Source: Edaphobacillus lindanitolerans | GTDB taxonomy: Bacteria; Bacillota; Bacilli; Bacillales_A; Planococcaceae | Length of the DNA: 64,000 nucleotides | Reading direction: 5' to 3' | Assembly (NCBI RefSeq): GCF_900156305.1 | Contig: NZ_FTPL01000003.1 | Span: forward strand, 62,001-126,000 | In this document: in pieces, positions 34,599 through 43,269 of the stretch | Numbering within the stretch: position 1 is the stretch's first letter | Layout: each line of letters begins with the position of its first letter | Made by a program: the position numbers and the translations under genes | The notes under the pieces: model-generated | Told to the model about the DNA's origin: nothing | The model's input: only the letters and a program-made list of their open reading frames with translations | Databases searched by the model: none

Positions 34599-36251
34599 AT
34601 GGATACAAAGTGGGTCAAGCGATTCATGCTCCCGGCCGCGGCCATGCTCATGCTTGCCGGATGCAATTTCAGCGACTCCGGCGGCAAAAGTTCCGAGGGC
34701 TCGGACAAGGAAGGGGCCGAAGGGGACGGCTCCAAGGCACAGACGATCATCCTGAGCGAAAGCTCCGACATCCCGACGATGGACTCGACCAAGGCACACG
34801 ATGCAATTGCATTCAACGTCCTGAACAACATCAATGAAGGCCTCTATCGTCAGAACGAGTCAAACGATGTGGAGCTGGCCGGGGCCGAGAAGCATGACAA
34901 GAGCGATGATGAAATCACGCACACGTTCACGCTCCGTGACCAGAAGTGGAGCAACGGTGATCCCGTTACGGCCCATGACTACGAATATTCGTGGAAGCGC
35001 GTCATGCGCGAAGCAGGCCCGTACAACTACATGCTCGTCACGGCAGGCATCAAAAACGCCGAGAAGATCATGAACGAAGAAGCGGATGCCGACGAACTCG
35101 GCATCAAGGCGATCGACGACAAGACGCTCGAAGTGACACTCGAAGCGCCGAACCCGCTGTTCGAGACACTGCTTGCGTTTGCCACGTTCCTTCCTCAGAA
35201 CGAGAAGTTCGTTGAAGAGCAGGGCGACCAGTATGCGCTGGAAGCGGAAAACGTCCTGTCGAACGGACCGTTCAAGTTCACTTCCTGGCAGCAGGAGCAG
35301 GGCTGGACACTTGAGAAGAACGAAGACTACTGGGATGCCGACAGCGTGAAAATCGACAAGGCTGAGTTCCTCGTCATCAAAGACCCGCAGTCCGGCGCCA
35401 ACCTGTACGAAACGAACAAAGTCGACCGCGTGAAGCTGACGTCTTCCCTCGTCGACCAGTACAAGGACAATGACGGCTTCACGAACGAAAAAGCGTCGGG
35501 CACCGTGTTCCTGCGCTTCAACCATAACAATGAAGCACTTGCGAATGTGAACATCCGCCGCGCCATCACGGAGGCGATCGACCGCGAGGGTCTCACCGAC
35601 GTCATCCTCAAGGACGGATCCGTTCCGCTCTACGGTGCAGTTCCGGAAGGCTTCTACACGTCCCCTGAAGGCACCGACTTCCGTGAGCTCAACGGCGACG
35701 TCACGAAAGGCACGCCGGAAGAAGCGAAAGAAGCATGGGAAAAAGGCCTTAAGGAAATCGGGGCTGACAGCCTGACCGTCTCGATCAACATGGCGGACAC
35801 TGACGAGATGAAGAAAGTCGGCGAATACCTCCAGGCACAGCTCGAAGACAACCTCCCGGGCTTCAAGCTTGAACTCAAGGCAGTTCCGTTCGCACAGCGC
35901 CTTGAAATCGAGAAGGCGATCGAGTATGACCTGTCCCTCTCCACATGGGGCCCTGACTATGCAGACCCGATGACCTACCTCGACATGTGGGTCAAAGGCA
36001 GCTCCGCCAACCGGATGGACTACCACAATCCGAAACTGGACGAGCTCGTTGCCGATGCACGCACGGACACAGATCTGAGCCACCGCTATGAGACGCTTCT
36101 CGAAATCGAGAAAGTCCTCCTCGAGGAAGACGCGGCCATCGCACCGCTCTACCAGCGCGGGAACTCGTACCTCACCCGTCCAAGCATCAAAAATCTCGTC
36201 ATCCACCCGGCCGGCGCAGACATTTCTCTGAAGTGGACATCGGTCGAATAA
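34599..36251 (+). CDS. oppA: Oligopeptide-binding lipoprotein (SBP family 5)
   Basis: 550 residues. Lipobox L-A-G-C after a short signal (about residue 21), then a Ser/Gly/Glu linker. SBP_bac_5 features: ESSDIPTMDSTKAHDAIAFNVLNNINEGLYR, KWSNGDPVTAHDYEYSWKRVM, ANVNIRRAITEAIDREGL and WGPDYADPMTYLDMW. It captures peptides outside the membrane for the OppBCDF transporter encoded next. A terminator and a repeat array separate it from oppB, which would give more binding protein than permease. ATG 34599 after AAGAAGGGGG. Dpp-type specificity is possible; lengths alone do not decide. Confidence 0.9.
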   Translation: MDTKWVKRFMLPAAAMLMLAGCNFSDSGGKSSEGSDKEGAEGDGSKAQTIILSESSDIPTMDSTKAHDAIAFNVLNNINEGLYRQNESNDVELAGAEKHDKSDDEITHTFTLRDQKWSNGDPVTAHDYEYSWKRVMREAGPYNYMLVTAGIKNAEKIMNEEADADELGIKAIDDKTLEVTLEAPNPLFETLLAFATFLPQNEKFVEEQGDQYALEAENVLSNGPFKFTSWQQEQGWTLEKNEDYWDADSVKIDKAEFLVIKDPQSGANLYETNKVDRVKLTSSLVDQYKDNDGFTNEKASGTVFLRFNHNNEALANVNIRRAITEAIDREGLTDVILKDGSVPLYGAVPEGFYTSPEGTDFRELNGDVTKGTPEEAKEAWEKGLKEIGADSLTVSINMADTDEMKKVGEYLQAQLEDNLPGFKLELKAVPFAQRLEIEKAIEYDLSLSTWGPDYADPMTYLDMWVKGSSANRMDYHNPKLDELVADARTDTDLSHRYETLLEIEKVLLEEDAAIAPLYQRGNSYLTRPSIKNLVIHPAGADISLKWTSVE

Positions 36252-36270
36252 CCAAAACAAGCAGCAGACA

Positions 36271-36310
36271 AGCGGGGGAGCCACTGGTGCATCCTCCGCT
36301 TTCCTGTTTT
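36271..36310 (+). terminator. Terminator between binding-protein and permease genes
   Basis: AGCGGGGGA pairs with TCCTCCGCT across a 12-base loop, followed by TTTCCTGTTTT. The T-run is imperfect, so partial read-through to oppB is likely. Confidence 0.6.
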
Positions 36311-36334
36311 GGAGAAATAGTCGGCACCGGAGTG

Positions 36335-36435
36335 TTTGCTTAACACGCACGGGCATTTGCTTCACACTCGGGGTGGTTTCCTTAACACTCACGGGCATTT
36401 GCTTCACACTCGGCCCGGTTTGCTTCACGCTCACC
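36335..36435. repeat. Intergenic array of 21-bp repeats, five units, inverted relative to the 12.4-kb array
   Basis: Units start at 36335, 36356, 36377, 36398 and 36419 with the core TTTGCTT(A/C)ACAC, the reverse complement of the GTGTTAAGCAA core at 12386. Nine variable bases fill each 21-base period. Confidence 0.88.
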
Positions 36436-36477
36436 GGAACCAAATCAACAGGAAGTTAAGAGAGGTGAACGGACATC

Positions 36478-37410
36478 ATGAAAAGCTACTTGCTGAAACG
36501 CTTCCTATACTCGGTCATCACGCTGTTCATCATCGTGTCGGCCACTTTCCTCCTCATGCAGCTCCTGCCGGGAACACCGTACTCGAACGCCGAGAAGCTG
36601 ACGGAATCCCAGCGGGCCATCCTGGACGCGAAGTACGGCCTGGATAAGCCGGTTGCCGTCCAGTACATCACCTATATCGGGAACCTGCTGCAAGGGGACC
36701 TCGGCTATTCGTTCCAGTATCAGGGACGGACGGTCATGAGCATGATCGGTGACCGGGTCGGACCATCGGCGTTCATCGGACTCCAGGGTCTGGTGTTCGG
36801 GACGATCATCGGTCTCATCCTCGGAATCGTGTCGGCGCTCCGGCACAACACTTGGCTCGACTACACGTCGGTGACGCTTGCCGTTCTCGGCATGTCGATC
36901 CCGTCGTTCGTCTTCGCGGCGCTCATGCAGTATTACATCGGCGTCAAGCTCGGCTGGCTGCCGGTCGCGCTCTGGGAGAACTACTGGAGTACGATCATGC
37001 CGTCGCTCGCCCTGTCGGTGACCGTGACGGCGACCGTCGCCCGGTTCATCCGGAGCGAGATGCTGGAAGTGCTCGGACAGGACTATGTCACGACCGCCCG
37101 TGCCAAGGGGCTCAATGAATCCGGCGTCATCTGGAAGCATGTCATCCGGAACGCGCTCATCCCGGTCGTCACGATGCTCGGGCCGCTTGCCGTCTCGATC
37201 ATGACGGGCACCCTCGTCATCGAGAAGATCTTTGGCGTGCCGGGGCTCGGGGAACAGTTCACCCTGTCGATCCTTGTGCTCGACTACAGCGTCATCATGG
37301 GCATCACGCTCTTCTACAGTGCACTGTTCATCGCCGTCGTCTTCATCGTCGACGTGCTGTACGGCTTCCTTGATCCGCGGATCGACCTGAAAGGGGGCAG
37401 CCAGGCATGA
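36478..37410 (+). CDS. oppB: Oligopeptide ABC transporter permease OppB
   Basis: 310 residues with six predicted helices. The N-terminal MKSYLLKRFLYSVITLFIIV, LMQLLPGTPYSNAEKL and GLDKPVAVQYITYIGNLLQGDLG match OppB of Gram-positive bacteria closely. The EAA loop that contacts the ATPase is visible at DYVTTARAKGLNESGVIWKHVIRNA. ATG at 36478, preceded by AAGAGAGGTGA. It overlaps oppC by four bases. Confidence 0.93.
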   Translation: MKSYLLKRFLYSVITLFIIVSATFLLMQLLPGTPYSNAEKLTESQRAILDAKYGLDKPVAVQYITYIGNLLQGDLGYSFQYQGRTVMSMIGDRVGPSAFIGLQGLVFGTIIGLILGIVSALRHNTWLDYTSVTLAVLGMSIPSFVFAALMQYYIGVKLGWLPVALWENYWSTIMPSLALSVTVTATVARFIRSEMLEVLGQDYVTTARAKGLNESGVIWKHVIRNALIPVVTMLGPLAVSIMTGTLVIEKIFGVPGLGEQFTLSILVLDYSVIMGITLFYSALFIAVVFIVDVLYGFLDPRIDLKGGSQA

Positions 37411-38465
37411 CGATGATGTTTCCAAAAGACGGAGATCTGAAAGCCGGCCTCCGCAAAGCGGACGGCTTGCCGGCGGAACCGACCGCCGATCTGTTCACCC
37501 CTGAGCCGCTTGAGGCGTCGGTGCGCGAGGAGCTTTCAAAGCCGGCGCCGACTTTCTGGAAGGAAGCAATGGAGCGGCTGTTCAAGAACAAAGGTGCCGT
37601 CGTCTCGCTCGCCATCCTGATCATCCTGTCGGTGATGGCCATCGTCGGCCCTTCAATGAATGAATTCACCTACCGGGAGCAGCACATCCCGCACTCGAAC
37701 CTGCCGCCGAAGATCTCGGGCCTCGAATGGCTCGGCTTCAACGGCAAGGACGTTACCGGAACGGACGTCTATGCGGAGCGCGGCGTGGAGACAAACTACT
37801 GGTTCGGCACTGACGAATTCGGCCGTGACGTATGGACGCGTGTCTGGAAGGGGACCCAGATCTCGCTGTTCATCGCGCTCGTCGCCGCGTTCCTTGACCT
37901 GTTGATCGGGGTCGTCTACGGCGGGGTATCCGCCTATTACGGCGGCCGCATCGACAATGTCATGCAGCGGATCATCGAGATCCTCACCGGGATCCCGAAC
38001 CTGATCGTGATCATCTTGTTCATCCTCATACTGGAGCCGGGAATCCGGTCGATCATCCTGGCGATGATCATCACCGGCTGGGTCGGAATGGCCCGGGTCG
38101 TGCGGGGCCAGATGCTCCAGCTGAAGGGGCAGGAGTTCGTGCTCGCCTCCAGGACGCTCGGCGCCTCGGACGCCCGGCTGCTTCGGAAGCACCTGCTTCC
38201 GAACGTCATGGGGCCGATCATCGTCACCGTCATGTTCACGATCCCGACGGCCATCTTCTTCGAGGCATTCCTGAGCTTTATCGGGCTCGGCCTCCAGGCG
38301 CCGCTCGCCTCGCTCGGTGTGCTCATCGAGGACGGCTACGACGCCATCCGCTCGTTCCCATACAAGCTCCTCATCCCGGCAGTCGTCATCAGCCTGGTCA
38401 TGATCAGCTTCAACCTGCTGGCGGACGGACTGCGCGACGCGCTCGATCCGAAAATGAGAAAGTGA
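37407..38465 (+). CDS. oppC: Oligopeptide ABC transporter permease OppC
   Basis: 352 residues. A cytoplasmic N-terminal extension of about 60 residues precedes the first helix (VVSLAILIILSVMAIVGP). A large external loop holds WFGTDEFGRDVWTRVWKGTQIS, an OppC/DppC hallmark. The EAA loop is FVLASRTLGASDARLLRKHLLPN. It ends LLADGLRDALDPKMRK as expected. It pairs with OppB to form the channel. Confidence 0.93.
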   Translation: MTMMFPKDGDLKAGLRKADGLPAEPTADLFTPEPLEASVREELSKPAPTFWKEAMERLFKNKGAVVSLAILIILSVMAIVGPSMNEFTYREQHIPHSNLPPKISGLEWLGFNGKDVTGTDVYAERGVETNYWFGTDEFGRDVWTRVWKGTQISLFIALVAAFLDLLIGVVYGGVSAYYGGRIDNVMQRIIEILTGIPNLIVIILFILILEPGIRSIILAMIITGWVGMARVVRGQMLQLKGQEFVLASRTLGASDARLLRKHLLPNVMGPIIVTVMFTIPTAIFFEAFLSFIGLGLQAPLASLGVLIEDGYDAIRSFPYKLLIPAVVISLVMISFNLLADGLRDALDPKMRK

Positions 38466-38475
38466 GGGTCAGAAA

Positions 38476-39540
38476 ATGAACCAGAACATCCTTGAAGTCG
38501 ACAACCTGCATGTTTCATTCAAGACCCGGAACGGGGCGGTTCCCGCAGTCAGGGGCGTCAGCTTTTCACTGAAAAAAGGGGAAACGCTCGCCATCGTCGG
38601 CGAATCGGGCTCCGGCAAGTCGGTGACCGCCAAGTCGATCATGCAGCTCCTGCCGAAGCAGAACACGGTCATCCCTGAAGGCACAATCCGGTACGAAGGG
38701 AAGGACATGCTGAAATTCTCGAACAAAGAAATCCAGTCCGTGCGCGGTTCTGACATCTCGATGGTGTTCCAGGACCCGATGACATCGCTCAACCCGACGA
38801 TGAAAATCGGCAAGCAGATCATGGAAGGCCTTTCCCGGCATACCCAGCTGACGAAAAAGCAGGCACGGCAGCGGGCGAAGGAGATGCTGGAACTGGTCGG
38901 CATCCCGAACCCGGAAACCCGGCTTGACGCATATCCGCACCAGTTTTCCGGCGGGATGCGCCAGCGTGTCGTCATCGCGATCGCCCTCGCCTGCAACCCG
39001 AAAATCCTCATTGCGGACGAGCCGACGACCGCGCTGGACGTGACGATCCAGGCCCAGATCTTGCGCCTCATGCGCAATCTTCAGGAGAAGATGGACACGG
39101 GCATCATTCTGATCACCCACGACCTCGGCGTCGTCGCCAACATGGCGGACCGGGTCGCGGTGATGTACGCAGGAGAAGTCGTCGAACAGGGCACGCTCGA
39201 TGAGATTTTCTACCGGCCCCAGCATCCGTATACACTCGGCCTGCTGCGTTCGATGCCGAATCTCGATGCGAGCCGGGCCCAGCCGCTCATCCCGATCCCG
39301 GGATCCCCGCCGGACCCGTCGGCGCTCGGGACGGGCTGCCCGTTCGCGGCACGCTGCCCGTATACGATGAAAGTGTGCCACGACTACAATCCGGGCGCTG
39401 TCGCCATCAGTGAATCCCAGGCAGTGCGCTGCTGGCTGCAAGACGAACGGACGCCGCCGGAACACATTCCGGCCGAGATCAAGGAAGGCCGGCGATCGAC
39501 CGAAGAAGCGGCCGCAGATGCCGAGGGGGTGACCGCATGA
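38476..39540 (+). CDS. oppD: Oligopeptide ABC transporter ATP-binding protein OppD
   Basis: 354 residues. Walker A GESGSGKS, Q-loop MVFQDPMTSLNPTMKIG, signature FSGGMRQRVVIAIALACNPK, Walker B ILIADEPTTALD, and the switch His in ILITHDLGVV. The oligo_HPY C-terminal extension has the Cys cluster GCPFAARCPY...C...C usual for OppD/DppD (possible Fe-S or zinc site). ATG 38476, four-base overlap with oppF. Confidence 0.95.
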   Translation: MNQNILEVDNLHVSFKTRNGAVPAVRGVSFSLKKGETLAIVGESGSGKSVTAKSIMQLLPKQNTVIPEGTIRYEGKDMLKFSNKEIQSVRGSDISMVFQDPMTSLNPTMKIGKQIMEGLSRHTQLTKKQARQRAKEMLELVGIPNPETRLDAYPHQFSGGMRQRVVIAIALACNPKILIADEPTTALDVTIQAQILRLMRNLQEKMDTGIILITHDLGVVANMADRVAVMYAGEVVEQGTLDEIFYRPQHPYTLGLLRSMPNLDASRAQPLIPIPGSPPDPSALGTGCPFAARCPYTMKVCHDYNPGAVAISESQAVRCWLQDERTPPEHIPAEIKEGRRSTEEAAADAEGVTA

Positions 39541-40586
39541 CGACCGAAGCGAATCAACAGGCGGCAGGCGGCGCATCCGGCGCCGGGGAAGACCTGCTCG
39601 TCGTGAAAGACCTCAAAAAACATTTCCGCCTGGACCGCAAGACCGTCCTGAAGGCGGTCGACGGCATCAGCTTCTCCATCAAAAAAGGAGAGACGCTCGG
39701 GCTGGTCGGGGAATCCGGATGTGGAAAATCGACCGTCGGCCGGACGCTCACCCGGATCTACGAACCGACCTCCGGCGAAGTCGAATTTAACGGCATGAAG
39801 ATCGGGGGGCGCATCGACCGTGGGACAAAGCGGCGGCTCAACCATGACATGCAGATGATCTTCCAGGATCCGTACTCATCGCTCAACCCGCGGATGACGG
39901 TCACGGAGATCGTCTCGGAAGGCCTCGTCATCCACAATCCGGACATGAAGCCGAAGGAACGGGACAAGCGGGTGCATGAGCTGCTTGAGCTTGTCGGGCT
40001 GAACAAGAGCCATGCAGGACGCTATCCGCATGAATTCTCGGGCGGCCAGCGGCAGCGGATCGGCATTGCCCGTGCACTGGCTGTTGAGCCGGAATTCATC
40101 GTCGCGGATGAGCCGATCGCTGCGCTCGATGTCTCGATCCAGGCCCAGATCGTCAACCTGCTGAAAGAACTTCAGAAGGACCGCGGCCTGACTTACTTGT
40201 TCATTGCGCACGACCTGTCGATGGTGAAATATATCAGCGACCGGATTGCCGTCATGTACCTCGGCACGATCGTGGAACTCGCGGAGAGTGAGGCGCTGTA
40301 CGAAAAGCCGCTCCATCCGTACACCCAGGCACTCCTGTCCGCGATTCCCCTGCCCGATCCGGACAAGGAACGCACCCGGGAACAGATCATCCTGAGCGGG
40401 GACGTTCCGAGCCCGACGGATATCCCGTCTGGCTGCCGGTTCCGCACCCGCTGCCCATTTGCGATGGACAGCTGCGCAGCGGTGGATCCCGTGTTCCGCG
40501 AGGTCGAACCGGGACGCCAGGTGGCCTGCCACTTGTACGACCCGGAGATCATGGCGAAGGAAGGCCGGGAACTGCAGCATCAATGA
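39537..40586 (+). CDS. oppF: Oligopeptide ABC transporter ATP-binding protein OppF
   Basis: 349 residues. Walker A GESGCGKST, signature FSGGQRQRIGIARALAVEPE, Walker B FIVADEPIAALD and switch His in FIAHDLSMVK. The C-terminal oligo_HPY region has CRFRTRCPFAMDSC. OppD and OppF form the heterodimeric motor. It is the last gene of the operon, followed by a strong terminator. Confidence 0.95.
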   Translation: MTTEANQQAAGGASGAGEDLLVVKDLKKHFRLDRKTVLKAVDGISFSIKKGETLGLVGESGCGKSTVGRTLTRIYEPTSGEVEFNGMKIGGRIDRGTKRRLNHDMQMIFQDPYSSLNPRMTVTEIVSEGLVIHNPDMKPKERDKRVHELLELVGLNKSHAGRYPHEFSGGQRQRIGIARALAVEPEFIVADEPIAALDVSIQAQIVNLLKELQKDRGLTYLFIAHDLSMVKYISDRIAVMYLGTIVELAESEALYEKPLHPYTQALLSAIPLPDPDKERTREQIILSGDVPSPTDIPSGCRFRTRCPFAMDSCAAVDPVFREVEPGRQVACHLYDPEIMAKEGRELQHQ

Positions 40587-40598
40587 AAAAAGGGTTTG

Positions 40599-40632
40599 TC
40601 CCGGATCCGGTTTTGCGGATCCGGGATTTTTT
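40599..40632 (+). terminator. Rho-independent terminator
   Basis: Perfect 11-bp stem TCCCGGATCCG / CGGATCCGGGA, GTTTTG loop, six T. It ends the opp operon. Confidence 0.95.
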
Positions 40633-40635
40633 CTT

Positions 40636-40664
40636 TTGACAAAAGGCTTTCAAGGGGTTATGAT
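40636..40664 (+). promoter_or_regulatory. Strong sigma-A promoter of the quinone-response unit
   Basis: -35 TTGACA (40636-40641, perfect), 17-base spacer, -10 TATGAT (40659-40664). Confidence 0.88.
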
Positions 40665-40665
40665 T

Positions 40666-40681
40666 ATCTCGAATTAAAGAT
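40666..40681 (+). promoter_or_regulatory. MhqR-like operator 1
   Basis: ATCTCGAATTAAAGAT, an inverted repeat (ATCT...AGAT) that starts two bases after the -10 box and so covers the start of transcription. It resembles the Bacillus subtilis MhqR box as I recall it (TATCTCGA..TCGAGATA). The regulated genes are also typical MhqR targets. Confidence 0.65.
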
Positions 40682-40736
40682 GTTTTGTTTTCTTCCTGCG
40701 GCAATCAGTGCATCATGAATATTTTTTTATGCATAT

Positions 40737-40752
40737 ATCTCGAATTAAGGAT
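40737..40752 (+). promoter_or_regulatory. MhqR-like operator 2
   Basis: ATCTCGAATTAAGGAT differs from operator 1 at one position. It lies 71 bases downstream of it and just before the GGAGGTGAT ribosome site. Confidence 0.55.
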
Positions 40753-40770
40753 TATTTGGAGGTGATTACG

Positions 40771-41724
40771 TTGAAGAAGTTCACAAGCGGCATCCACCAT
40801 ATATCTGCAATTGTCGGGGATCCTCAGGAGAACGTGGACTTTTATGCAGGGATACTCGGTCTGCGTCTGGTGAAGAAAACCGTGAATTTTGATGATCCGG
40901 GTACCTATCATCTGTATTTCGGAGACGGAGGGGGCCGGCCCGGGACGATCATGACATTCTTCCCGTGGCCAGGTGCAAGCCGCGGCGTGATCGGCGACGG
41001 ACAAGTCGGAGTCATCACATTTGCCGTTCCCGCGGGAGCCCTCGGGTTCTGGGAAGACCGGTTAACAGGCTTTGGAATTGCCGTCCGGCATGAAAACAGA
41101 TTTGGTGAGGAATCCATCCGTTTTGACGACCCGCACGGTCTCCAGCTGGAAATCGTAGATCGTGCAGAAGGTGAGCCGAACGAATGGCTGCACGACGGAA
41201 TCCCCCGGAAAGCGGCAATCAAAGGATTCGGCGGTGCCACCCTGTTTTCGGCTGACTTCAGGGAAACGGCCCGGCTGCTGGAAAACGGCCTCGGGTTCAA
41301 GATGGCGGGAGAAGAGGGCGGATACATCCGGTTCATCTCTTCCGGCGAAATCGGGAACGTCATCGACCTGAAGGCCGGCACGAGCGGCAATGCCCGGATC
41401 GGCGCGGGAACCGTCCATCATATTGCATGGAGGGCAACGGATGACCGGGATCAGGAAGAGTGGCAGGAGCTGATCGCGGCTAGCGGTTATGCAGTCACCC
41501 CCGTCAAAGACCGGAATTACTTCAATGCAGTTTATTTCCGTGAGCACGGGAGGATACTGTTTGAGATCGCAACCGATCCGCCGGGCTTTGCAATTGACGA
41601 AGCCTACGGAGAACTGGGCGGGAACCTGATGCTGCCGCCGCAGTTCAACCCGTACCGGGAACAGATTGAACGAAGACTGATCCCGATCAAGGTGAGGAAT
41701 GTTCAACCGGGCTCGGCTGAATAA
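40771..41724 (+). CDS. Ring-cleaving dioxygenase of the MhqA/MhqE/MhqO type (double glyoxalase fold)
   Basis: 317 residues from a TTG after GGAGGTGATTACG. Two VOC modules: IHHISAIVGDPQENVDFYAGILGLRLVKKTVNFDDPGTYHLYFGD at the start, and from about residue 150 a second module with GTVHHIAWRATDDRDQEEW; metal ligands are the His of HHISA and HHIAW and the Glu of ILFEIATDPPGF. These enzymes protect against hydroquinones and methylhydroquinone. The MhqR-like operators upstream and wrbA downstream support a quinone-stress role. Confidence 0.88.
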   Translation: MKKFTSGIHHISAIVGDPQENVDFYAGILGLRLVKKTVNFDDPGTYHLYFGDGGGRPGTIMTFFPWPGASRGVIGDGQVGVITFAVPAGALGFWEDRLTGFGIAVRHENRFGEESIRFDDPHGLQLEIVDRAEGEPNEWLHDGIPRKAAIKGFGGATLFSADFRETARLLENGLGFKMAGEEGGYIRFISSGEIGNVIDLKAGTSGNARIGAGTVHHIAWRATDDRDQEEWQELIAASGYAVTPVKDRNYFNAVYFREHGRILFEIATDPPGFAIDEAYGELGGNLMLPPQFNPYREQIERRLIPIKVRNVQPGSAE

Positions 41725-41765
41725 CAGCGGGATGGGGAACGACCCGCGAAGAAGGAGATCTGAAG

Positions 41766-42425
41766 ATGGGTATACTTGATAAGCTGTTCAAAAAACCGAA
41801 GGAGATGGATAAAATGTCGAATGTAAAATTGGCAGTTGTTTTCTATAGCATGGGCGGGACGAACTACGAGCTCGCGAAGTGGGCCGAAGAGGGCGCGAAA
41901 GAAGCGGGCGCCGAAGTCCGGGTGCTGAAAGTGCAGGAGCTGGCACCTCAATCCGTCATTGAGGGGAACGAAGCCTGGAAAGCCACGGTTGACCGGACGA
42001 AGGATATTCCGGTCGTCAGCTCCGAAGACATCGAATGGGCGGACGCCATCATCTTCAGCATGCCGACACGCTTTGGCAATATGGCCTCCCAGATGAAGCA
42101 ATTCCTGGATACCCAGGGCGGACTCTGGGCAAGCGGCAAGACTGTCAACAAAGTCGTCAGCGCCATGTCTTCCGCACAGAATCCGCACGGCGGCCAGGAA
42201 GCCACGATCCTCTCCCTGTACACATCCATGATGCACTGGGGTGCAATCATCGCAGCACCCGGCTACACGGATCCTGTTCTGTTCGCCGCAGGCGGGAACC
42301 CCTACGGAACGAGCGTCACGGTCGGCCAGGACGGCAAGATGGTCGAAGACGTCAAGGATGCGGTGAAACACCAGGCCAAACGCACGGTGGAAGTCGCAGG
42401 ATGGGTTAAAAACGGCAACCGGTAA
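41766..42425 (+). CDS. wrbA: NAD(P)H:quinone oxidoreductase WrbA (flavodoxin-like)
   Basis: 219 residues. FMN phosphate loop VVFYSMGGTNYELAKW, then the flavin-contacting SMPTRFGNMASQMKQFLDT and GLWASGKTVNKVVSAMSSAQNPHGGQE, all WrbA hallmarks, with GYTDPVLFAAGGNPYGTSVTVGQ near the end. About 18 extra N-terminal residues (MGILDKLFKKPKEMDKM) precede the usual start; ATG 41766 has AAGAAGGAG, so I keep it, though ATG at 41814 would give the standard length. It reduces quinones by two electrons, avoiding semiquinones. Same direction and 41 bases after the dioxygenase. Confidence 0.92.
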   Translation: MGILDKLFKKPKEMDKMSNVKLAVVFYSMGGTNYELAKWAEEGAKEAGAEVRVLKVQELAPQSVIEGNEAWKATVDRTKDIPVVSSEDIEWADAIIFSMPTRFGNMASQMKQFLDTQGGLWASGKTVNKVVSAMSSAQNPHGGQEATILSLYTSMMHWGAIIAAPGYTDPVLFAAGGNPYGTSVTVGQDGKMVEDVKDAVKHQAKRTVEVAGWVKNGNR

Positions 42426-42446
42426 TGCCGGCCGATTGGAAAATAG

Positions 42447-42487
42447 GGTACCGGCCGCTCTCAAGCGGCCCGGTATCCTTGTTTTTT
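42447..42487 (+). terminator. Rho-independent terminator
   Basis: GGTACCGGCCGCT pairs with AGCGGCC.CGGTATCC, followed by TTGTTTTTT. It closes the quinone-response unit. Confidence 0.88.
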
Positions 42488-42669
42488 CGGGTGAAAATCC
42501 TGGACGTCCGGCGGAAAAATTGAACGTGACGGCCAAAGCCGGAAGTCTTCCCCGATTCAAAACACTCCGTCATTCGCCGTACCGGTGCAAAATGGGACGG
42601 GGTTCGGTTATACTTGGCATACCAATCACCGCGCAGTTCCGCGGTCATTATCGAAAGGGGACATGTCTC

Positions 42670-43155
42670 ATGCCGATTGAAGCGATTCCGATGAGCCAAT
42701 CAAGGACGAAGACGACGAAGCTCGTCATGCCGCCGGATACGAATCACCATGGAACAATCTTCGGGGGGCAGGTCCTGTCTTATCTGGATGAGATCAGCGC
42801 GATTGCGGCGATGAAACATGCAGGTGCCGCCGTCGTCACGGCTTCGATCGATTCCGTCGACTTCGTCTCCCCGGCAACAGTCGGAGAAGTACTGGAAATC
42901 GAGGCGGTCGTCACGTCGACAGGCCGCACATCGATGGAAGTGTTTGTGACCGTCCATTCGATCGACCTGCTTTCCAGCGCGCGCAAACTGACGACCGAGT
43001 CGTTCGTCACGATGGTGGCGATGGATGAGGAAAACCGGCCGACGCCCGTCGCACCGGTCTACCCTGAGACGAAAGCGGAAAAGGCCTTGTACGACAAGGC
43101 GCCCGCCCGCCGGGCCAACCGGAAGGAACGGATGGCGATCAAGGACGCTCTCTAA
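42670..43155 (+). CDS. Acyl-CoA thioesterase (hotdog fold, YkhA-like)
   Basis: 161 residues. MPPDTNHHGTIFGGQVLSYLDEISAIAAMKHA is the hotdog helix region with the catalytic Asp in LDEI and the Asn in TNHHG; DSVDFVSPATVGEVLEIEAVV follows as the second strand set. The C-terminal basic tail (RRANRKERMAIKDAL) is typical of YkhA/BACH proteins. It hydrolyses acyl-CoA to free acid and CoA in the cytosol. ATG 42670 after AAAGGGG. Own terminator downstream. Confidence 0.9.
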   Translation: MPIEAIPMSQSRTKTTKLVMPPDTNHHGTIFGGQVLSYLDEISAIAAMKHAGAAVVTASIDSVDFVSPATVGEVLEIEAVVTSTGRTSMEVFVTVHSIDLLSSARKLTTESFVTMVAMDEENRPTPVAPVYPETKAEKALYDKAPARRANRKERMAIKDAL

Positions 43156-43159
43156 AGAA

Positions 43160-43198
43160 AAGCCGGACAGCAGATGCCCTCTGCCGTCCGGCTTTTTT
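43160..43198 (+). terminator. Rho-independent terminator
   Basis: AAGCCGGAC.GCAGA pairs with TCTGC.GTCCGGCTT, then TTTT. Confidence 0.93.
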
Positions 43199-43269
43199 CG
43201 TTCATCCGAATCGATAAGTGAATCTTTCCCATGGTAAAATCGTAGGAAAGGCAGGGGGTGGACCGTTTG

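Noticed and set aside
34860-36443. Leftward open frame of 527 codons across oppA with a repetitive SVKQ start
   Set aside because: The start is the translated 21-bp intergenic array and the rest is antisense to oppA; it is a codon-bias artefact of GC-rich DNA.
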